Below are positions 15,487 to 16,839 of a stretch of 16,839 nt of DNA, one piece after another (positions within the stretch are counted from its first letter, which is position 1; each line of letters opens with the position of its first letter). The stretch comes from Hydnum rufescens UP504. Lineage: Eukaryota > Basidiomycota > Agaricomycetes > Cantharellales > Hydnaceae. The position numbers and the translations under genes are program-made. The DNA lies in assembly GCA_014904985.1 (NCBI GenBank), contig MU129218.1, positions 34,655 through 51,493 on the forward strand. The letters are read 5' to 3'. The notes under the pieces were generated by a model, which worked only from the letters and a program-made list of their open reading frames with translations, was not told the DNA's origin and made no database searches.

Positions 15487-16839
15487 CCCCCACATTCGTA
15501 ATCTATAATTCGTCGGTGTTGTACAGTCACTACGAAATTTTATGTGTGCTATTGCTTCCGGAGGCCATAAGCGGGAGTGTGTGAGTGATTTTCCCCACGA
15601 AGACACCTTGACCACGAATCAACCATTGCCTTAGTTAGTTGTGGACCGCTCTCGGCGACCCCCGCCTACGTGGTATACAAATCCAGATCTCTCTCTCTCC
15701 TCGTGAAGACACTTTATAATTTCGCTTCACCCACCTCCGGCCCCGCAATACAGGAGCGCGTGAGCGGGGATTCAAGTTGGGGACCTCTGTTGGAGCGAGT
15801 GGATACGGAAGCTACCGGGTGCGACGTCGGAGACAAGCGCGACCCTATGAGGCTATGCCGACGACCTCGCGCAATCGTACATTCGCCAATCTACGCTTTA
15901 GATCTCACAGCCAGGTTTCACCGGCGACCTTTTACATCTTTACTCGCTGGCACCACTGGCACTCGTACATCTTTTACCTTAGGTTTTTCCCATTTTCATG
16001 TGTCTTCTGTTCTCCTGTAAATACTATAAAAGACGGGCTTTGTCCCACAAAAATATCAAGGGCTTCTAGTGTCTCTTCCTGCCGCTGCTTATTCACCTGA
16101 GTTCCTCAAGCCTCGTCGATGTCTCGAATTCGCCTTCACCCGCTTAGTAATCAGGGGGAGTTCTCGCGTGAATACTGTAACTCTCACAAGTGGGGGACAA
16201 TGGACAGTAAGACATCGGCAACGATTGGGACTGGATATCCAGAGGAATGATTGCATAAGTTCGAAGCAGAGGCATGTTATGGTGTACTGATGCTGAAACT
16301 CCGCGAAAGCCTGTGGGAACACGAGGACCGGTGATTTAAGGCATCAGCTCCGTAAGTTCGACGGCGCGAGACCCATGTGTAAGAATTTTTGGGTGGAAGT
16401 GCGGAGGGGCATCATCGAGTCGCTGTTCGCCATCGGCAGAAAACAACCTAGCACCGCAAATGCCTGAATGGGCACTTAAGCTGAAAGGATGCACCTTAGC
16501 AACACACTACAGGCGCAATATCATCCATCACCGAGGGTTGAAACGTGACCTCATGGCGTTCTCAAGCGAGAGGTGATCAGGAAAGAGAGGCAATCATGGC
16601 TGCCAACGGCTTTAGAGTCGGGAATTGGTGCTTGTCGCCGCTACCGATGCTATATACGGAGAGTGCTACGTTACGCAGAATTATTACTTTAGAAGCCAGG
16701 GAACATGATGGATGCCTTGAGTACACACGTATAAGGAGAGAATTTTCCTACTGGTACATGTGCACTACAGGCTTTTCTTCTGAGGGCCTTCAGTGTCAGT
16801 AGTCTAGTCCAGTCTTGCTCGCTTCCCCATCCTCACTGA
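15487..16839. other. Downstream region, no gene recognised
   Basis: Balanced base composition with overlapping short frames on both strands (for example 15670-16020, 15777-16100 and 16545-16802, all plus), none with a motif I recognise. A TC-rich tract (ATCTCTCTCTCTCC) lies at 15687-15700. The first part is probably the 3' untranslated region of the ABC gene. The rest may hold exons of an unrecognised or decayed gene. Confidence 0.4.

Noticed and set aside
15670..16802. Overlapping 60-120 codon frames right of the ABC gene
   Set aside because: No recognisable motif, competing frames overlap, and no splice structure could be built with confidence.

Overview
The window looks like nuclear DNA of a filamentous fungus, most likely a basidiomycete. 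The main reason is the ABC-transporter gene at about 12.7-15.5 kb, which is cut by fourteen 57-69 bp introns with fungal splice sites and branch points. There are no bacterial-type genes. About 1-11.9 kb is AT-rich and made almost wholly of repeats; from about 11.9 kb the base composition becomes balanced and gene-like.

Layout. (1) 1-4.1 kb: no gene seen. It holds two diverged direct copies of a repeat of about 0.9-1.0 kb, a fragment of a third copy, and several short inverted repeats. (2) 4.2-11.45 kb: an unusual hairpin-punctuated exon-intron array. Two hairpin families alternate. Hairpin A (CAAAAAGAGCAGC-loop-GCTGCTCTTTTTG) occurs 21 times. Hairpin B (ACCACACACCCGC-loop-GCGGGTGTGTGGT) occurs 22 times. 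Read in the right direction, nearly every B lies 2-14 nt before a good 5' splice site, and every A lies inside the intron that follows, 20-40 nt after the donor and before a CTAA(C/T) branch point and a YAG acceptor. I delimit 20 such introns of 89-156 bp. They form four related transcription units: a truncated minus-strand unit (4.2-5.45 kb), a long minus-strand unit (5.7-8.54 kb), a plus-strand unit (9.0-10.95 kb) and a minus-strand copy (11.1-11.56 kb).

The long minus and plus units diverge from an inverted repeat with two arms of about 300 bp (8461-9086) that carries a TATATATA box in each arm. Their first exons are near-identical; one of them carries an uninterrupted run of 33 CAG triplets. 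Stems of both hairpin families show paired compensatory changes and variable loops. At least two internal exons of the long unit are closed in all three frames. The best reading is therefore a family of spliced, highly structured, mostly non-coding RNAs (inference). It is the strongest candidate here for something undescribed.

(3) 11.56-12.73 kb: a tRNA-derived SINE-like element with A and B boxes on the minus strand, then GC-rich tandem hairpins, then sequence with no recognised gene. (4) 12.73-15.49 kb: an ABCG half-transporter gene on the plus strand. Hand-splicing recovers 15 exons and a near-complete protein of about 626 residues, but four one-base frame lesions lie in the first half. 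(5) 15.49-16.84 kb: nothing recognised.
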